NCBI GenBank assembly: GCA_003993805.1
Contig: RSEF01000031.1
Span: 59,190,563 to 59,254,562, forward strand
Origin: Himantopus leucocephalus
Lineage: Eukaryota > Chordata > Aves > Charadriiformes > Recurvirostridae
Direction: 5' to 3'
DNA: 64,000 bases
The notes under the pieces are model-generated. The model worked only from the letters and a program-made list of their open reading frames with translations. It was not told the DNA's origin and searched no databases. Both the position numbers and the translations under genes were made by a program. Below are positions 29,525 through 42,300 of this stretch, piece after piece; positions within the stretch are counted from its first letter, which is position 1; each line of letters starts with the position of its first letter.

Positions 29525-32500
29525 GGGATATGCCCAGGGGGTTCCCTGTGTCCACCTGTCCAGACTGACTCAGACCAGCCCATGGACCCCCAAGCAGTGG
29601 CTCCATGCAAAGCCCCTCTTTAGAGGGAGAAGAAACAGCTTGTTCCAAGCAAGAAGTGTGGACTGCACCCGCCTATGGTGGGCTATGCCTCCCTGAGTGG
29701 AACTATATCTCCCAAATGACAGGGCTGACCCCTGGCCACCAAGCCCGGACACCTTGTGTTGGTGAGGGTGCTGGCCATGCTAACTCAGTACCTATATTAG
29801 GCATTTCTAGGAGCACAGAGTTCCACAGGGAAATCAAACCAATGTTTTACTGGTGGCACTTCCCTTTCTAACAGGTGCCTCCATGTCCTTCTGCATTTAG
29901 GCTATTGGCTTTTAGCTTTTTCTTCCCTTCCTCATATCTTTTCAAGTATTATTTAAAAAAAAAAAGATTGCAGAACTCAATCTTTTTGGGGATACTGTTT
30001 AGTCTTTTATTTTTGCATACTCACTTTTGTAGAAAAGATGTTTCTGATGCAGTAAGCCTATTTCTTTTTCCTTTTCTCTTCCACCTCTTCTTTGACACTC
30101 ATGAACATAATATTGACAGAGTCAAAAGAGGAGCCTGCAGGACCACTGTCAGTCATCCGCATCTCATGTTACATGGACAAGCAAACTCCTGTCAAGCACG
30201 GAGCCTTACGTTTTTGAAAGTAGGAAATCCACAGTGAGGTTCATTTGATCTTTGTTAAGATCTCACCCAAAAGCTTGCCTCAAGCATTGCATCCCATCTT
30301 TCCTACCTTCCCCTGCAACAAAGCCATTTGGTGCTAAGGAGAAATTCAGCCCAAAGGCCTTGCCCTGCACCTGGTAGGTCTCCAAGGCATATTTTTTTGC
30401 CTCTGCCTGCAGTACTGTCCTCACTGCATCGAGAGTGGGGAGAAATACAGCCCCTCTTGCAGAAATGTGGCAGGTTATGTTACTGACTTCTCTTCTTTTC
30501 CCTTCCTGTCTTTGCCTCCTATTTCTGGTTTTGCTTTCCTTACCTCAGCTCCTAATCCCTGTAAGCCCCACAGCAGCTTTTGCTGGCCACCTGCCCTTGT
30601 GCTGCAGTTTACAGGCACAGATGTAAGGAAGGTGGATGCCTGCCATCAGTGGCCTTCAGAGACAACCTGCCAGTTCAGAGAGGTGGAAAAAGGGGGAGTT
30701 CACACTCCACACGAAGCGTTGCAGACCGTCCATCTGCAGGGCAAAGATGAGATTGCCTCAGTTACACATGGTCCACAGCCCACCTCCAGGCACCAAATGT
30801 CGTTTCTTTACTAAGAATTCTCCAAATCATAATGGATACTTCAGTGCCAGAGAAAATTATTTTCCTCTGAGCACAGGTTTTATCTTTTAGTTCCTTGGGC
30901 AGTGAGGAGCAGTTGTGCCAGAGCCTCGTCACTAATATGAAATATAGCCGGAGGCAGGGATGTGCATTATCCCCGCAGAGCAGGGGTGCCAGTGAGTAAG
31001 CAGTTGGTGTGGCTTCTGTAACTGGGACACATTGGTTGAGTCTATCCAAGAAACAGCAGTGGAGAGCAGCCATCTGTAGGGCTACCAGGAGTAGCCTTGG
31101 TTTCCGAAAGATAAGCTTGAAAAGCTCTGCCAACCATTGCGAAGAACAAAACCGGACAGCATGTGCTTTCCTCTGCTGTTTCGCTGATTTGCTGTAATGT
31201 GAGATAATCTCTGCTACATTATAACTTTGCCTTCTTTTTTTCTTTTTTGTTTTTTTTTTTTCCTTTAATAACCATAGTTCATTCTAGTTGTGCCCACAAG
31301 GGCGTACTTTAGTGTTTTCAGACCACTGGTGTCGATTTCACTTGAAGCAAAGAGCTCACAACTACCCTAAACAGTGGTAAGAAAGATGAAGCCCTGCTTG
31401 GGCTGCAAAACGTTGACATGCTAAAGTGCTTGGGTATCAGCACAGTGAGCACAAGACCAGTGCTGTCTTACTTATTTAGCAGTCCTGCCTTCATGTTACT
31501 ATGACACAACAGTTTACTGAAGTCTGGATGCTAACCTCTACCGCTCCCCCCACCACCCCCCTGCCCCGAGAACCCCAATACACACAATTTGAATAAAATA
31601 ATTACTGGAGAGGCTTACATAGCTCCTGTTACCACATTATGACCACCTCCCAGTCCTCAGCATTAAGTTGTGTTAGGTTTTGTCAGCTACCTGGCTGTCC
31701 TCCCTGCTCTGCAGCTGCAGGGGTGAGGAGGAGGGTCTGGAGGGATGGGGCGTAAGCTGCATCCCCAGCTGAGTGGAGATGCCTGCAGCTCTGCAGAGCT
31801 GAGCCCCAGTGCACAGCCCAGCAGCTGCTCCATCTCTGTAACAGAGGGTGCAAATTCAAGAGCCTTGCAGTGCTCACGGCAGCAGGGCTCTTGTCACTCT
31901 CTTTAGAGAGGGCAGCGTCAGACCTTGTATGTGGGTAGTGGTGTGGGTCCAGGTACCCAGAACCTTCTCCTAACCCAGCAGGTATCTTACACCAAGCAGA
32001 GCGTGCAAGGACAGGTTGTAAAACCTGCATCACGTGCTAATGTGAACAAACACACCCATATACAGTACGAAGGACAGTCTGCCTTTCTGCCCTCTAGGAT
32101 CCCAGTGCTGGCTTCAGTCGCTCACTCTCCATTTCCCCCAGCTAGACTGTTTTGAAGCCATGATCATGGTTTTCTTCTTGTTTCCATGTGGGATGAAGTT
32201 AGATGTCTGTAATGGTGCATGCTATGAAGTTTTCCTCACTTTCTTTGTGAAAGAGGGACTCCCACAAACTCGGAAGAGTAGCCCTTTTCATTGCACTTTC
32301 CTAGCACAAGTGTTTCTCTCAGTGACCCCATGTTCAGGTCAAGGTGGGCCTACAGTTATAGAAGAGTGGAAAATTTGATTTTCCTTGTCCAGCATTCCAG
32401 CCTTTGCATTAGAAGCATGCATTGAAATGTGTGGTAGTGAGTGACTGCAGGTCAGGATGGAAAATGCTTCCTACGTTGTCAGAGGAAAGAGATCATTTCC

Positions 32501-33550
32501 AGACTGACTCACAGAGAAGCTCTCTGCAGCATGCTCTCCAAGGATGATAATCGCTTCTGCGTCGTGATCGGGCAGGAAGGCTTAGCACCTTAATGGTGAT
32601 GTCCTTTGAGGATTAAATGGTAGACAGACTTTCTGCTGCTTTAGCGTGTAGCTGAATTTTACCCTGAGTGTTTCCTCCTGTTGTACGCTTTTCAGTTTGC
32701 TACAAGCTAGAGGTTGCATTGCTGTCACGATTTGCCTTCTTTCACAGCTTTCTTTTCTCCTCCTTTTATCTGAGACTTCTGCTTTCTTCAATGTATGTTA
32801 TACGGTGTGCTACTCCAGAGACTTCTAGGCTTTTCTGTATGACTATCACATAACTCAAATTATTTTGAATGGGAGTAAATGGAGGGATTGTGAAAGAGTA
32901 GAAGAGAAAGGAAAACTTGTTACTTGGAATTTTGCTTGGAAACAAAAATATTTTGCAGTCTCTAGTTTGGATTTATAATTCATGCAGAGAAAGAAGATGA
33001 ACGAAAAATGCACATTTTTGTGGGTGATTCCCACTGATGGCAGAGGGAGCCTTGCAGTCAGTGGCACTGGATAAGAACCCTGAGGAGAAGAAGAGGATTT
33101 GTGGCACGTTTGATGTACCCATTCCCTCTGCATGTGCCCTGCCTAGAGCATTTGCAGCACGTATACAGCTTTATACTGGATGATATATTGCAGTAATCTG
33201 ATCAACCAAACACCACAGAAATCCTCTCATGTTCCTGTGACTCTATTTAACAGTTGCATTTAAAATGTGTGTTAAAAGCATAAATTCTGTGCTTGGTTAG
33301 ACACTGCCTGCAACATGATCAAATTTGGTTTAGAGGAATTGCCTCTCAAGCACATTGTGGACTAAACTCAACTGTCTGGTCTCATTTCTCCAAGGGGATA
33401 TAATAATTATTGTTCTGTGATTGTTTGCTATATGTTTCACGAATGATGGCTTTGAAAGACATCCCAAGCAGAGATGTACATTTCTCATTATCCCAACCTG
33501 TGTAACTCATGTGTGCAATATTTTATAAATAAAGACATATCAGAAAAGGA
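29525..33550 (+). other. MUSK 3' UTR and downstream flank (extent uncertain)
   Basis: No coding exon follows the stop. Canonical AATAAA signals in sense orientation lie at 31592-31597 and 33528-33533. The second sits in the context tataaataaagacat with a T/C-rich stretch 25-50 bp on. Which one is used, or whether an earlier non-canonical site is used, cannot be told from sequence. T-runs occur near 31237-31261. The interval has several 60-120 codon open frames without recognisable family membership. Confidence 0.5.
33528..33533 (+). terminator. Candidate poly(A) signal, possible MUSK 3' end
   Basis: The signal is AATAAA in an AT-rich setting followed by pyrimidine-rich sequence. It is the last sense-strand canonical signal before twin antisense signals at 33626-33645. 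If used by MUSK, the 3' UTR would be about 4 kb. Confidence 0.4.
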
Positions 33551-33604
33551 TAATACTAATTCTCACCTCTCTGTTCTCTTCCTCCTCCAGCCCTGGATTT
33601 GTTT

Positions 33605-33904
33605 CTGAAAATGGATGCATTTCATTTTATTAAAACAGCTTTATTACAGCTTTAATATCACAATAGTTATACTGTAGGCAATTGCAGTTATAAGCCTCTT
33701 ACGTGTGCTCAAAGACATGTTGTTCCGATGGGTTAAATTGGGTGCTATAGGGACACATTAAGACACTATAGACTGAATAAGATGCTTCAAACGAAGAAGC
33801 TGGTGAGGTTGCTCTGGAGGAGGCCATTTTGCAGGACGGCATCCAGGTCAGAGCGGGAGGGTGCTGGGCTCTCAGCAAGACGAGCCCCTGTCCTGACGCT
33901 AATG
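33605..33904 (-). other. Candidate minus-strand terminal exon with twin poly(A) signals
   Basis: Read on the minus strand, a strong acceptor (pyrimidine tract then ttgcag, plus 33905-33910) is followed by an open frame. It spells ISVRTGARLAESPAPSRSDL, then DAVLQNGLLQSNLTSFFV and a tga stop (plus 33787-33789). Two AATAAA signals follow at plus 33640-33645 and 33626-33631. Acceptor, short reading frame, stop and tandem poly(A) signals form the expected layout of a 3' exon. I do not recognise the protein. A second frame is also open across the same bases, so coding status is uncertain; a non-coding RNA 3' end would look the same. Confidence 0.28.
33626..33645 (-). terminator. Tandem minus-strand AATAAA signals
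   Basis: Plus-strand TTTATT at 33626-33631 and 33640-33645 reads AATAAA twice on the minus strand, 14 bp apart, with a T-rich antisense context. They lie about 100 bp from the sense signal at 33528, so two transcripts could end face to face here. Confidence 0.4.
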
Positions 33905-33910
33905 CTGCAA

Positions 33911-36900
33911 GGAGGAAAGAAGGTTGTTTTTACAGCAGCGTGGGTTGGAGTCCCTTGACCACTTTCCCAATGTGAAAGATGTCTCAGGTAGATGGGAATG
34001 CCATCTGCCTCCTACCCCATTTCTGTGCCTGGATTCTGATCTCACACCTAGAAGTGCTGGGAATGAAAGCACAGTATAAAATCAAAAAGGAATTGAGTTT
34101 GCTGAGTGTAGAGCAGAGCACACGAAAGTTCGTCACTGATGGGTTTATCTAAAAAGTCATAACTCCTTTTTCTGCACACGATTCTTGAACGTGAACTCAT
34201 TCAGCAGCCTATGGGAATTTTAGCTATTTTAAAATTCATTGCAACTATTTGACAATCAGGACTGGGGAGCAAAACCAAACTTCCTGACTGCAATTAGCCA
34301 GGCAAACTGTGAAGTACATTCTTTCATTATTTTTTTTTCTTTTGTCCAAATGAGATGTGAAATCTTTTCTGCAAATAGTCTTGAACATCTTAGAAAAAAA
34401 AGTGTTTTGTAAATATTATCTTCACGGAGAAAATTAATAATGAACTAGGAAAAAAGTTGCATTTTTGTCCTTTTAATTGGGGGGAATCATATTAAAAGGG
34501 CTGGCTCTTACATGTCAGGTTTTTTTAGGTGCAAGAAGTGGGATCCTTGTTTCCCATCACAAAACAAAGTGGTTTTTGAATCTTTGGAGATGCATTTTTC
34601 TAGCCTAGGCTAAAAGGCTGCCGCTATGACAGAACCCGTCGTCTTCAGCAGCACAATCACTGCCAGGCTCCCCTCCCTCCAAACCCTCTCTGAGATGACC
34701 TGAACTGGCAAGCCCAAGCAGACGGCCCCAACGACATGAGTCACCCTGAGTATTTTGGGTAGTGCAGCAGTAATGTCAGCCGTCCTGCATGAAGCAATGA
34801 GAATAATACGTGGCTGGGGAGAGCAGAAGTGTATAATGGATTATTTCATTTTCCTTGGCTTTTATTTGTGTTCTCGTGAATGCATATGCCTGTGTTTGTG
34901 TGTGTGTGTATGGGAACGGACAGGATGAGGAAGCACACTTTGTGCGGGGGGAGAAAGAGGTTTCAGCCAGCACGTGGCGAAAATTTCTCGTTGTGTCTTT
35001 CAAAACCTTAATTTCATCCATTTCCATTCTGGTTAAAACTTATCTTCAGCTGGATGTAATAACATCTTGCTTCCTGGAAGGAAACTTGAGGTCCTAAGAG
35101 GCCTTTGCAAAGTCTCTGACATTGTGGTGACGTGGGAGTTGCTGCCCCTCTCTGCTGCTGGTGTGGAGCTCTGAAGTAAATGTGAAACTGCTTTTCATAT
35201 TTCATAAAGAAATTGGAGGCTGCCGGTGGTTCTCAAATGCAGGACTAGGATCTTTTTCTTATAAGCAAGAAGGAAAAAAAGGGAAAAAAAAAGAAAAATT
35301 TTGTCGATTTACCAACTCCACCAAAGACACAGAACCCGCCATAATAACGTCATGGATGTTTTTCAAGTTTCTCAACCTGAGGAGAGAAAATATGGACTCA
35401 TTCACTAGAAAATCTTTAGAAACTTACTTTTTTTCTTGCTGTATGTAGCCAAGAGCATTCGCTAGAGGCAGTGCTCTGTACTGGTGGTACAGTGGCCAGC
35501 TTTAACTGTATAAAGGGTAATATCTGAGGAGCTCAAAGCTGCCCTTAAAGCCAGTACCTACAATTTTTCTCAATGCAGGAGGCAGTAGTCTGAAGTGAAG
35601 GTCGTACTTTATACCACTGACATGTTTCTGTGCTTATATAGCATCTTCTAGCATCCCACAAATTTAGGATTAAGTAAATAAGAGGTTAATCAGCAACTGA
35701 TAGACAGGATGCTTTATGACAGATTTGGACTAACAGGCAATCAATTAATTAATTGGTTATGTTTATTAAAAGAATATTTTATTCTGTCTGCTGGGATGCT
35801 TTAAATCTCATGCCATTTATAGGCTGATGTGTTTACTTTGACTCTGAGATAACCACACTATACATTTCTACTGGGCATGAGTGAACACGTTGAGGTACTT
35901 GTATGTTTATCTGCCCTCCCCCACGGCTCTTACGTAAAAGAGATGTTACAGCTCAGGAGTTTATATAGGCTAGCAAACTTTTATGTAAACAAACAACTTA
36001 ATGGAAGAGGGGATCTGTGCAGAAACGAGGAGTGCCGGATGAATGAATGGGGGTTATTCACTCTCCTGGATGGTGAGCTCATGCTGTGCTAAATTTAACT
36101 TCTTATTTAAAGCGGCGCTAACTTCACAGCACCGACACTGGAGAACAGGCGGGCTTTGGTTACGGTGAAGGCGATGAACTTCCCGTGGCTGGCGGGGAGC
36201 AGGCGGCATGACACAGGATCTCTGCGTGGAAAGGGCAGCAGGGAACGGGGCGTTCTTCACTGGAGGAGCATGCCATTATCCCAAGGGATGCAATACCAGG
36301 CGTGCTGGCTCCCATGATGGATTCACTCAGATTTGGCTGGAATTTACTCCCAGTATCTTTGCTATTGTTCCTCTTATTCAGGAGCACGGTGAGCTGCCCT
36401 GGTGCTCCAAGCCCCTGAACTCCCCACATCTAGTGCTCTTCTGAAGCAAAGCAGCCTCTCCCCTCCCATCCTCCCAACGCCGCACCACTTTCATCTGACC
36501 GCAGGGTCTGGGCAGGTGCACGTCTGTGGAGCGAGGCAGTGCCGGCAAACGAGGTGCATGTTTCCACAACTGCTATGGCAGTGAAGGGATATTGGCTGCG
36601 TGGTGCCTGCTCGGATCAGTGCTACCCCTGCCCCAGGAAGGTACCCGACGTGTGATACGGCTGCAAGTCTCCACGGGGCTGGGAGGCTGCGCCTTGTTTA
36701 GAAAGAGCTCCTGGCGAGGACTGTACAAAATGTTCAGATCAAAACCTCCAGCAATGCAAAGCCACTTGCGTCTGGGTGTCATTACTTGCTCTGATGAGGT
36801 TTGCTAAGAGGATCTGCGAGCCGCCAGGCTGCTGGTCGGCTCCATTTCAAGAGAAACTGGCCTGATTTATAGCTTGGCATTGGTAGCACATTGCAGTCCG

Positions 36901-37831
36901 ACAGCTGTGGACTGGCAAGGGAACGGACAAGACGACTTGGTATCGGTATGTCTTGCATGTGAGATCTTCAGGTCAATAGCAAAGCTGCTAATGATCTGTC
37001 CTCTCATTAATCTAGGATGTGAAAAATTGTAGAATACTGTCTGGCACCTGGTGGCACCTCTCTAGACAAAGCTTTTGGCCAATATCTTTTACTGTGTAAC
37101 ACAACACATGCAGACGCAACACTATGGTACTTACACACTGTGATGAACAGGGTTGCTGTCGCTTTTGCAGACGAGGTGCACTCTTTCGCTGAGTGTACAG
37201 GGCAAGGGAGTATTGGATTTTGCTTGCATAAGATAAATCCTGTCAATGCAAGGGACACACTGCCTATTTGGAAGCATAACCTGACTCAGCAAGACTTGCA
37301 CAAATATTTTTCTTGGACAGCTACCATACAGTCAAGTAACTGCTACTACACATTTGCCCTTTTATGCCACTCCAGACAAAGGATTATCTGTTAGGAAGAA
37401 GATTTTCAAAATAACTTGAGATAAAATGTTAGATTAAAATCTTACACATGAGATAAAAGTATCTCTGTCTACAACAAAAAATACGCATAGTTCATCCTTT
37501 TGGGACTCTGAGATCCTCTCTGGCTTCACTGGTGATCCTTCTAACTTTACTCAGAGTTTAGTGGGGCTGATAATTGCTCATGGCTCTTCCCAACACAGGA
37601 ACGAAGGGGCACCCAATGAACTTAGCAACAAGGAAGCAAAAAATCTTACAGAGGGCACAATAACATGCACAGGAGGCTGCAGATGCCAGAAGTATGAAGG
37701 AATTTAAAGAAAAAGAGATTGCGCAAATTCACACAGGGAGGCCCACCAATTTTCATTAAATTTGATGGTTTCAATGCCTTACAGTGCTGTTTTCTAGAAG
37801 CTTTTAGAGGAACACAGATCAAAAAACTTAC
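33911..37831. other. Intergenic, no confident gene
   Basis: This is AT-rich sequence with a more GC-rich, CpG-containing patch at about 36110-36560. Open frames on either strand are short and show no family motif. If the minus-strand segments at 37.8-38.7 kb and the candidate 3' exon at 33.9 kb belong together, at least one more exon must lie here. The phases (0 out, one base in) do not join directly. I could not identify it. Confidence 0.5.
34897..34909 (+). repeat. Short TG-rich microsatellite
   Basis: About six TG units lie within a wider TG-rich patch at 34890-34910. There is no evident function. Confidence 0.7.
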
Positions 37832-38697
37832 TTTATGGATGTAGGTGTGACCTGATCTGGCACTTTTCTTAAAATATCTGCTGGCAACAGTTGGAGTGAG
37901 GATACCAAATATCTGACCTTCTGATGCCTGATTTACGACTTCTGTTGTGAGATTCATTTGCAAAAGGGCCTGGGTTGTAAAATCTGGGCTCAGATCACAG
38001 ATGTCTCCTACCTGAAGGATATTTTGTTGGTCTGAGCTTGACATAAGGCATGTAACGGGAAAAATAAATGTTAACTTTTTGTTTTCTTGTGCAGTGTTTT
38101 ACTGTTTCCTGGATAACGCTATAATACCTGCCGAACCAACATCTGAGGACCTTCCAATGGGCAAATGCCTTGTGTGGATCTGTAGGGCCAAGGGGATCAG
38201 AAAAACTCTTCCTGGTGTAAGGTGAAGTGTTGCTACCCACTGGCTTATGTCAATGACTGTTGAAGCGTTCATTATGTTTCCAGTTGACAAAGATGCAACG
38301 GTACTAAAAACTGAAGGGAAATAACTAGAAGATATAATGAAAAATAGAAGATGCAGAGCAAGGAGCCAAGCTCATCTGCAGAGGCAACTGCTAGAAGCCA
38401 GGGCTGAAGCCCTACAGCTGCACTCATAGTACCTGTACTGCAGCGGGGTATTCCGACCCTGCGATCCCAATCTGCTGGCTGGGATTGCACAAAAGCACTT
38501 TCAAAGTTAAAACTGCATTTGGAGCCCTCGCCTCTGAGCCAGCCATAGTGAAATGTGTGTTGAAAGCTGAGTGCACACCCCACCGGTTTCTGGAGTCTGG
38601 TCATGTCCCTAAGGTTACCCTTGCAATGAACTGATTTGGTGTGGTGACATTTCAGGATCAAGCAATTTTCTTCCTCCAGATTTGGCAGTGCCATTCC
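37832..38697 (-). other. Three phase-compatible minus-strand exon-like segments
   Basis: On the minus strand, in order: 38697-38433 (265 nt; acceptor gttttacag, donor gtacta), 38310-38128 (183 nt; acceptor cccttcag, donor gtatta) and 38007-37832 (176 nt; acceptor aggtag, donor gtaagt). Their phases are 0-1, 1-1 and 1-0, so they join in frame into about 207 codons. Readable pieces include CSFNFESAFVQSQPADWDRR, VIDISQWVATLHLTPGRVFL and LLQMNLTTEVVNQASEGQIF. I recognise no family. Open frames of this length occur by chance throughout the window, and I chose the splice sites to fit, so this is a weak call. Confidence 0.2.
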
Positions 38698-39287
38698 CTG
38701 TAAAACACTGACACACCATCAGCAGTGGCGTTTCTTAGCAAGTGCTCTTTCCACTCAGTCACAACCAGCTATCTATCAGTCTCCTGCTTCAAATGATTGT
38801 GGCCAAATCTGATTCTTTCAGTTCCAAACCCCGAAACCGTCAACCTAAGCAGCTGGCTGCCTCGTCTCCCCTGGGCAGGCCTTTTTCCAAGGAAATCCAT
38901 GATTCATCTGCAGATGTCTCCCTGGATCGGCAGGCAGCTCCACCCACAGCCAAGAAAACCGGCAATCCCAGCGCTTCCCGCCCCAGCAAGGATGTGAACC
39001 CCAGCGCCGGCACTGACATCCCTGCATTTCCAGAAACTTCTTCCCATTCATGTTGGGCTCAGCGCTTGGCTGAGCTATAGGAAGGAGAACAGCTTGTGGG
39101 CACAACATTTTCACGGTGAAACTGTTCTGCTGCAAATCTGCCTCGCAGAGACGCTGTGATACTGCAGGATGACATCCCTGAGGCACCCCAGGATGGGTGT
39201 GACTACTTTTGGGGTGGCTTTTCTGTCCTCCTGAGGGAATGCAATTTGTCCTGGCTGAGCAGCAGCATGCGTGTTAGTGCTGTTACC

Positions 39288-39363
39288 AAGTAACGGGCAC
39301 AGTGGGATGCAGCAGGGATCATTTCAAGTAACAGGCATGGTGGGATACAGCAGGGATCATTTC
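39288..39363 (+). repeat. 38-bp tandem duplication, two copies
   Basis: Two head-to-tail copies, 39288-39325 and 39326-39363, are each 38 bp. They start aagtaac and end agcagggatcatttc. They differ at four positions, all transitions, so the duplication is moderately old or has diverged at CpG-like sites. Confidence 0.9.
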
Positions 39364-42300
39364 CTGATCCGCTCCATTTCCTGGGGAAGGAAAAGTGGGG
39401 CAGAGGTACGAGACTCATCCTTCACCTTTCCCCTGCAAGGTCAGAGCTGCTTGCTGGTCCTTGAGGCCGAACTTCCCTTGATTTTGGTGCCAGCAGGAGA
39501 ATTTGGCTTGCTCAGAGCATGCTTGAAAATGCCACCCTCACTGTTGACAGCGAGGTTTTTGTAATGTCCGTGGTTATGCAAGGCAAAGATTTATAACATC
39601 TATGCTGATGTGAATCCGGACAGTTTTGATCACGTAACGCGGCTTTTTGAGTTGCTCCACATCTGTGCTGGAGTTACACAAGACTGGCCTGTACCTGACC
39701 TCCCCTGGTAGCTTCCCGCCTGTAATTAGAGATCTCCTGGTGACAGATTTGTGCTCAGATCCAAACAGTTTGACAAATGCCAGATCTAGTAATTTCTGGC
39801 AAGCTGGGAATCCAAGTAGCCCGGTGTTGAACCTGGAATGTCTTCCTGGGGGATGCACACTTTTGGTGGCAGATGGGCAAGGAAAATTTCCTGTCTCCCT
39901 CTTTCCCCTTTCCCCTTGCTTCAGAGGTGCTGTGATAAGGAATAGCCTCCTGGCATCCGCTGCCCGGCTGAATTAACAGGTTACAGTGAGCTCTGGGGAA
40001 GAGCTCTTCCTATGAGGTTTGTCTTCTTTAGAATCAAATGTATGTTTTCATATGGTCAAAACAGTGCTGTCTGCCACCTACACCACAGCAAGTTCACGCT
40101 GTGAGGCTCCCAAGTCAAAGTGACAGGTGGGCACTGGATGCCCCCTGCCTCCCTAATGCTGGATACACAGTGTTTATCACTGCAGCAGAAGGAGAGCAAC
40201 TGGGAAAAACAGAGAGACCTAAAGCACCTTGCTAGGTCAGGTAGTTGTAGACTAAACCTGCAGTGGTGGGAAGGGGAAGCTGTAACCCATAGCTCTAATC
40301 AGGCAAACTGTCAGCCCCAGCACTTAATTGAAGGCCAGTTCTAGGACAACTAGATGTATAGTGTTGGCCCCATGAGAGACCTGGCAGATAAAGGATGCTG
40401 GGGCCATTGAGACACTTTTCCCGTATTTTTACCTAGCACAACTCTAGCCTGAATGAACAGGCAAATGGGTGGCCTTAGGGCCATGGTGAGTTGCCCAGCA
40501 ATGTTCAGTGAAGCATGGATTTGTCTAGAAACCATTTTCCTAATTCTGTCCAAACACAGGCATCAAACGTACACCCACAGTAGCATAATGGAAATGTTAC
40601 GAGACCCACCACAGCCAACTCATTATTTGAGGCTCATACAAAATGGGATAGTCTGTCTGCTGGTGACTAAGAGAAACTCTCTACTGCTATTGTGAATGGG
40701 TCAGGATCAGCTAGTAATTAATCCCTGTTGTGTGTTTTGTATGAGCTGCTGAGAGCTACTCTGGTGGAGCCATTAGGTGAGAATATTTAACAGAGCTTGC
40801 CATAGGGGTGTGTGCAGTTTATCGTTTTCTGAGCACAAAAGTTCAATGTCACAGAGACTTGCCCATAAACCTCTGACTAGGAACGAAAAACCTATTACCA
40901 AACAAACAGGATAGCTCTCTGAAACATGCTCTGCCATGTTCTTCACTCTGCTCCTGCTTCCCCCTCCCTCCCTCCACGATCTAGGGTAAAATACAAACAA
41001 AAGTAGGGTACGTGTAATTAAAACTATCTATTATATGTAGCATAATGGGATTTGATCCAGCTTCCATTCAAGTCAGTTGAACAACTCCCATTGATCTCAC
41101 ATGGGAGATGGCTACAATCCACAGCAAACTGTAGTTAAATTAAACACAAAAACAACCATTCATAAAACAATGAGGAGTGCCATGATGGCTGGTTTTCCCT
41201 GGTGTTGGCATGCTTGGGGATGCAAGACAATAAATATGCCTGAACCTTTCTGGGAGAAGTTATTTCATGGAGAAACAGCCCCTTTCATGGGATCCTTCTT
41301 CCAGGAATGAACCAGCTTCTTCCACAGAGGTACTATACTAAATCAGACTGAATGTGTGCTAAAACAGTGTTTGGGAAACTGTCTTGGAGGATCTCTGTTG
41401 CTCTCTTTCATTCCTGTGTATATCACTTTACTGTCTGTTGGCACTGGCTGTCCCCTGGCTTTCTCTGACAAAGCAGTGACAAATTTCTGTAGGTGTTCTG
41501 GGGCACAAAGCATAGCCATTTGATGAATAGTGGACAAAATTAATACTGCTGCAGACTTGGAAGCGGTTTGGACCACACAGGTTGCAACATCACTAACAGA
41601 CGGCGTTCCTGGCTGGGCACCTTTGTGCTATCTCTGATTCAGTGTTATTTGTTTGAAGGAAAGAGAAGAGGGTGGGGGGAATCAACTCATCAACTCTCAC
41701 ACCAATTGCCCAAAATTTTCACAGTCCTGACTGATGGAGACCTTCTCCCCTCTCCTCCCTTCAGATTCTGAGAAAACAAGCCAATAACTCACATGACTCA
41801 ATGCCTCTTTGAGTCAGGCTGCTTCGCTCTCCTCCCTCCTCTCATTGCCACAGCAAACTGAGGACAAGATAAGGATAAGCATTGCATGCAAGGAGCATTG
41901 AGGTTTGTGGAGGCTGAGACATGAGTAGTCACCAGCACTTGGCTGCATATAGAGCTACAGGTTGCATTTTTATCAGCTGGGAGCAAAGAAACTTAGAAAC
42001 TCACGGAGGGAAAATCCAACCAGAAATCACCTGTGGCCCTCCACATGGGATTAAGACATGATAGGAACAAGTGAGAGCCTCCCCTCTGCTCCCTCCAAAA
42101 AAAAGACAAAAATCCAAACAAGAGGGGCTGTAACTGCTGAGCTGCTCCATGGCTTGTGCAGTGGAGTGAGCAGGGGGTCACATGAGAGAGGTACCTACGC
42201 AGGTGTAAAGACTAGAGGGCTGGGAAAGTGACAACAGGTTTGTGGAGGTTGGATGTTTTGGCAGGGGTGTGTGTCTACTCTTTAGGGGACACTGGTCTGC

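Noticed and set aside
31592..31597. AATAAA as the definite MUSK poly(A) site
   Set aside because: It is a valid hexamer, but the context gives no reason to prefer it over 33528 or a non-canonical earlier site, so it is noted only as a candidate.
34600..34790. Minus-strand hydrophobic segment that could be a transmembrane exon of the putative gene
   Set aside because: The frame is open but lacks convincing flanking splice sites and ends in a stop. It is probably chance.
39574..40553. Minus-strand open segments at 40350-40553 and 39574-39858 as a spliced pair
   Set aside because: They can be joined in phase, and part of the second faintly recalls a PLAT-type strand pattern. The acceptor is weak and the match too vague to call.
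41343..41640. Minus-strand segment with a helical-looking translation
   Set aside because: It is protein-like in composition, but the acceptor lies directly after an in-frame stop, the donor is poor and no family is recognised.
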